In this document: positions 63,865 to 64,000 of the stretch, piece by piece
Numbering within the stretch: position 1 is the stretch's first letter
Layout: each line of letters begins with the position of its first letter
NCBI RefSeq assembly: GCF_003336225.1
Contig: NZ_QPID01000003.1
Location: 372,001-436,000 of the forward strand
Source of the DNA: Corallincola holothuriorum
GTDB taxonomy: Bacteria > Pseudomonadota > Gammaproteobacteria > Enterobacterales > Neiellaceae
Direction of reading: 5' to 3'
Length of the DNA: 64,000 nt
Program-made: the position numbers and the translations under genes
Notes under the pieces: model-generated
The model's input: the letters and a program-made list of their open reading frames with translations, nothing else
Told to the model about the DNA's origin: nothing
The model's database searches: none

Positions 63865-64000
63865 TGGCTACTCCATTGGTCACTGCCGTTTTGACAGCGA
63901 AGCTCTCTGATAGGGGGCGCAAATTTTAGGCAAACTGGCGGCAGAGTCAAAAAAACCTGCATTAGAGCTTAGATGAGCAAAATTAAAATGGTCAAAAAAC

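Noticed and set aside
63973-64000. Possible start of a plus-strand gene (ATG AGC AAA ATT) at the window end
   Set aside because: Only nine codons are visible and the ribosome site is poor, so it cannot be supported.

Overview
The window reads as chromosomal DNA of a gammaproteobacterium close to the Alteromonadales/Shewanella-type marine bacteria. The basis is protein-level resemblance to Escherichia coli and Shewanella orthologues (PyrC, Kbl/Tdh, GlpE/GlpG, UbiC/UbiA, PlsB, LexA, NfuA, Tex, OmpR/EnvZ, PckA, Hsp33, FabR, TrmA) and gene order: ubiC-ubiA-plsB-lexA...dinF and nfuA-comF-bioH-tex-greB-ompR-envZ-pckA-hslO-hslR-yrfG-nudE are E. coli-like blocks with extra modules placed between them. 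No tRNA, rRNA, insertion sequence, prophage or CRISPR array was recognised.

Layout. 1-9 kb: a truncated secreted metallo-hydrolase, pyrC, an HDOD protein, a small Cys-rich membrane protein, the threonine-degradation pair kbl-tdh, a small DnaJ-zinc-finger-like protein, glpE-glpG, an orphan FliL-like secreted protein and ubiC-ubiA. 9-17 kb: a small secreted protein, plsB, a four-gene Mla/Pqi-like lipid transport operon (minus strand), then divergently lexA-sulA under a double SOS box. 17-27 kb: an aa3-type cytochrome c oxidase operon with its assembly and heme A genes (coxB-coxA-ctaG-ctaE-surf1-X-ctaA-ctaB-sco1), interrupted on the opposite strand by a tiny DUF2909 gene and followed by dinF.

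27-31 kb: two adjacent large secreted multidomain proteins that look like family-14-type polysaccharide lyases with carbohydrate-binding modules. This is the clearest accessory island. 31-44 kb: nfuA, comF and bioH, a mini flagellar-axial-like protein beside a HExxH metalloprotease-like protein, tex, greB, ompR-envZ, terB-like, GIY-YIG, pckA, hslO-hslR. 44.5-56 kb: a complete gspC-N type II secretion operon, preceded by what looks like an intrinsic terminator in its own leader. 56-64 kb: yrfG, nudE-cysQ, sthA, selD, a membrane fatty acid desaturase divergent from fabR with a strong palindromic operator candidate, and trmA.

Functional links. The type II secretion system is the likely export route for the two polysaccharide lyase-like proteins. 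The membrane-lipid theme recurs in plsB, the Mla-like operon, and desaturase/FabR. Several unusual nucleic-acid structures stand out: a terminator inside the gsp leader, long perfect hairpins without U-tracts downstream of plsB and the desaturase, and a perfect hairpin inside ubiA. No clear defence system or wholly new multi-gene system was found. The best candidates for new biology are the lyase pair and its undescribed C-terminal and Cys-rich modules, the mini-axial protein, and the gsp leader.
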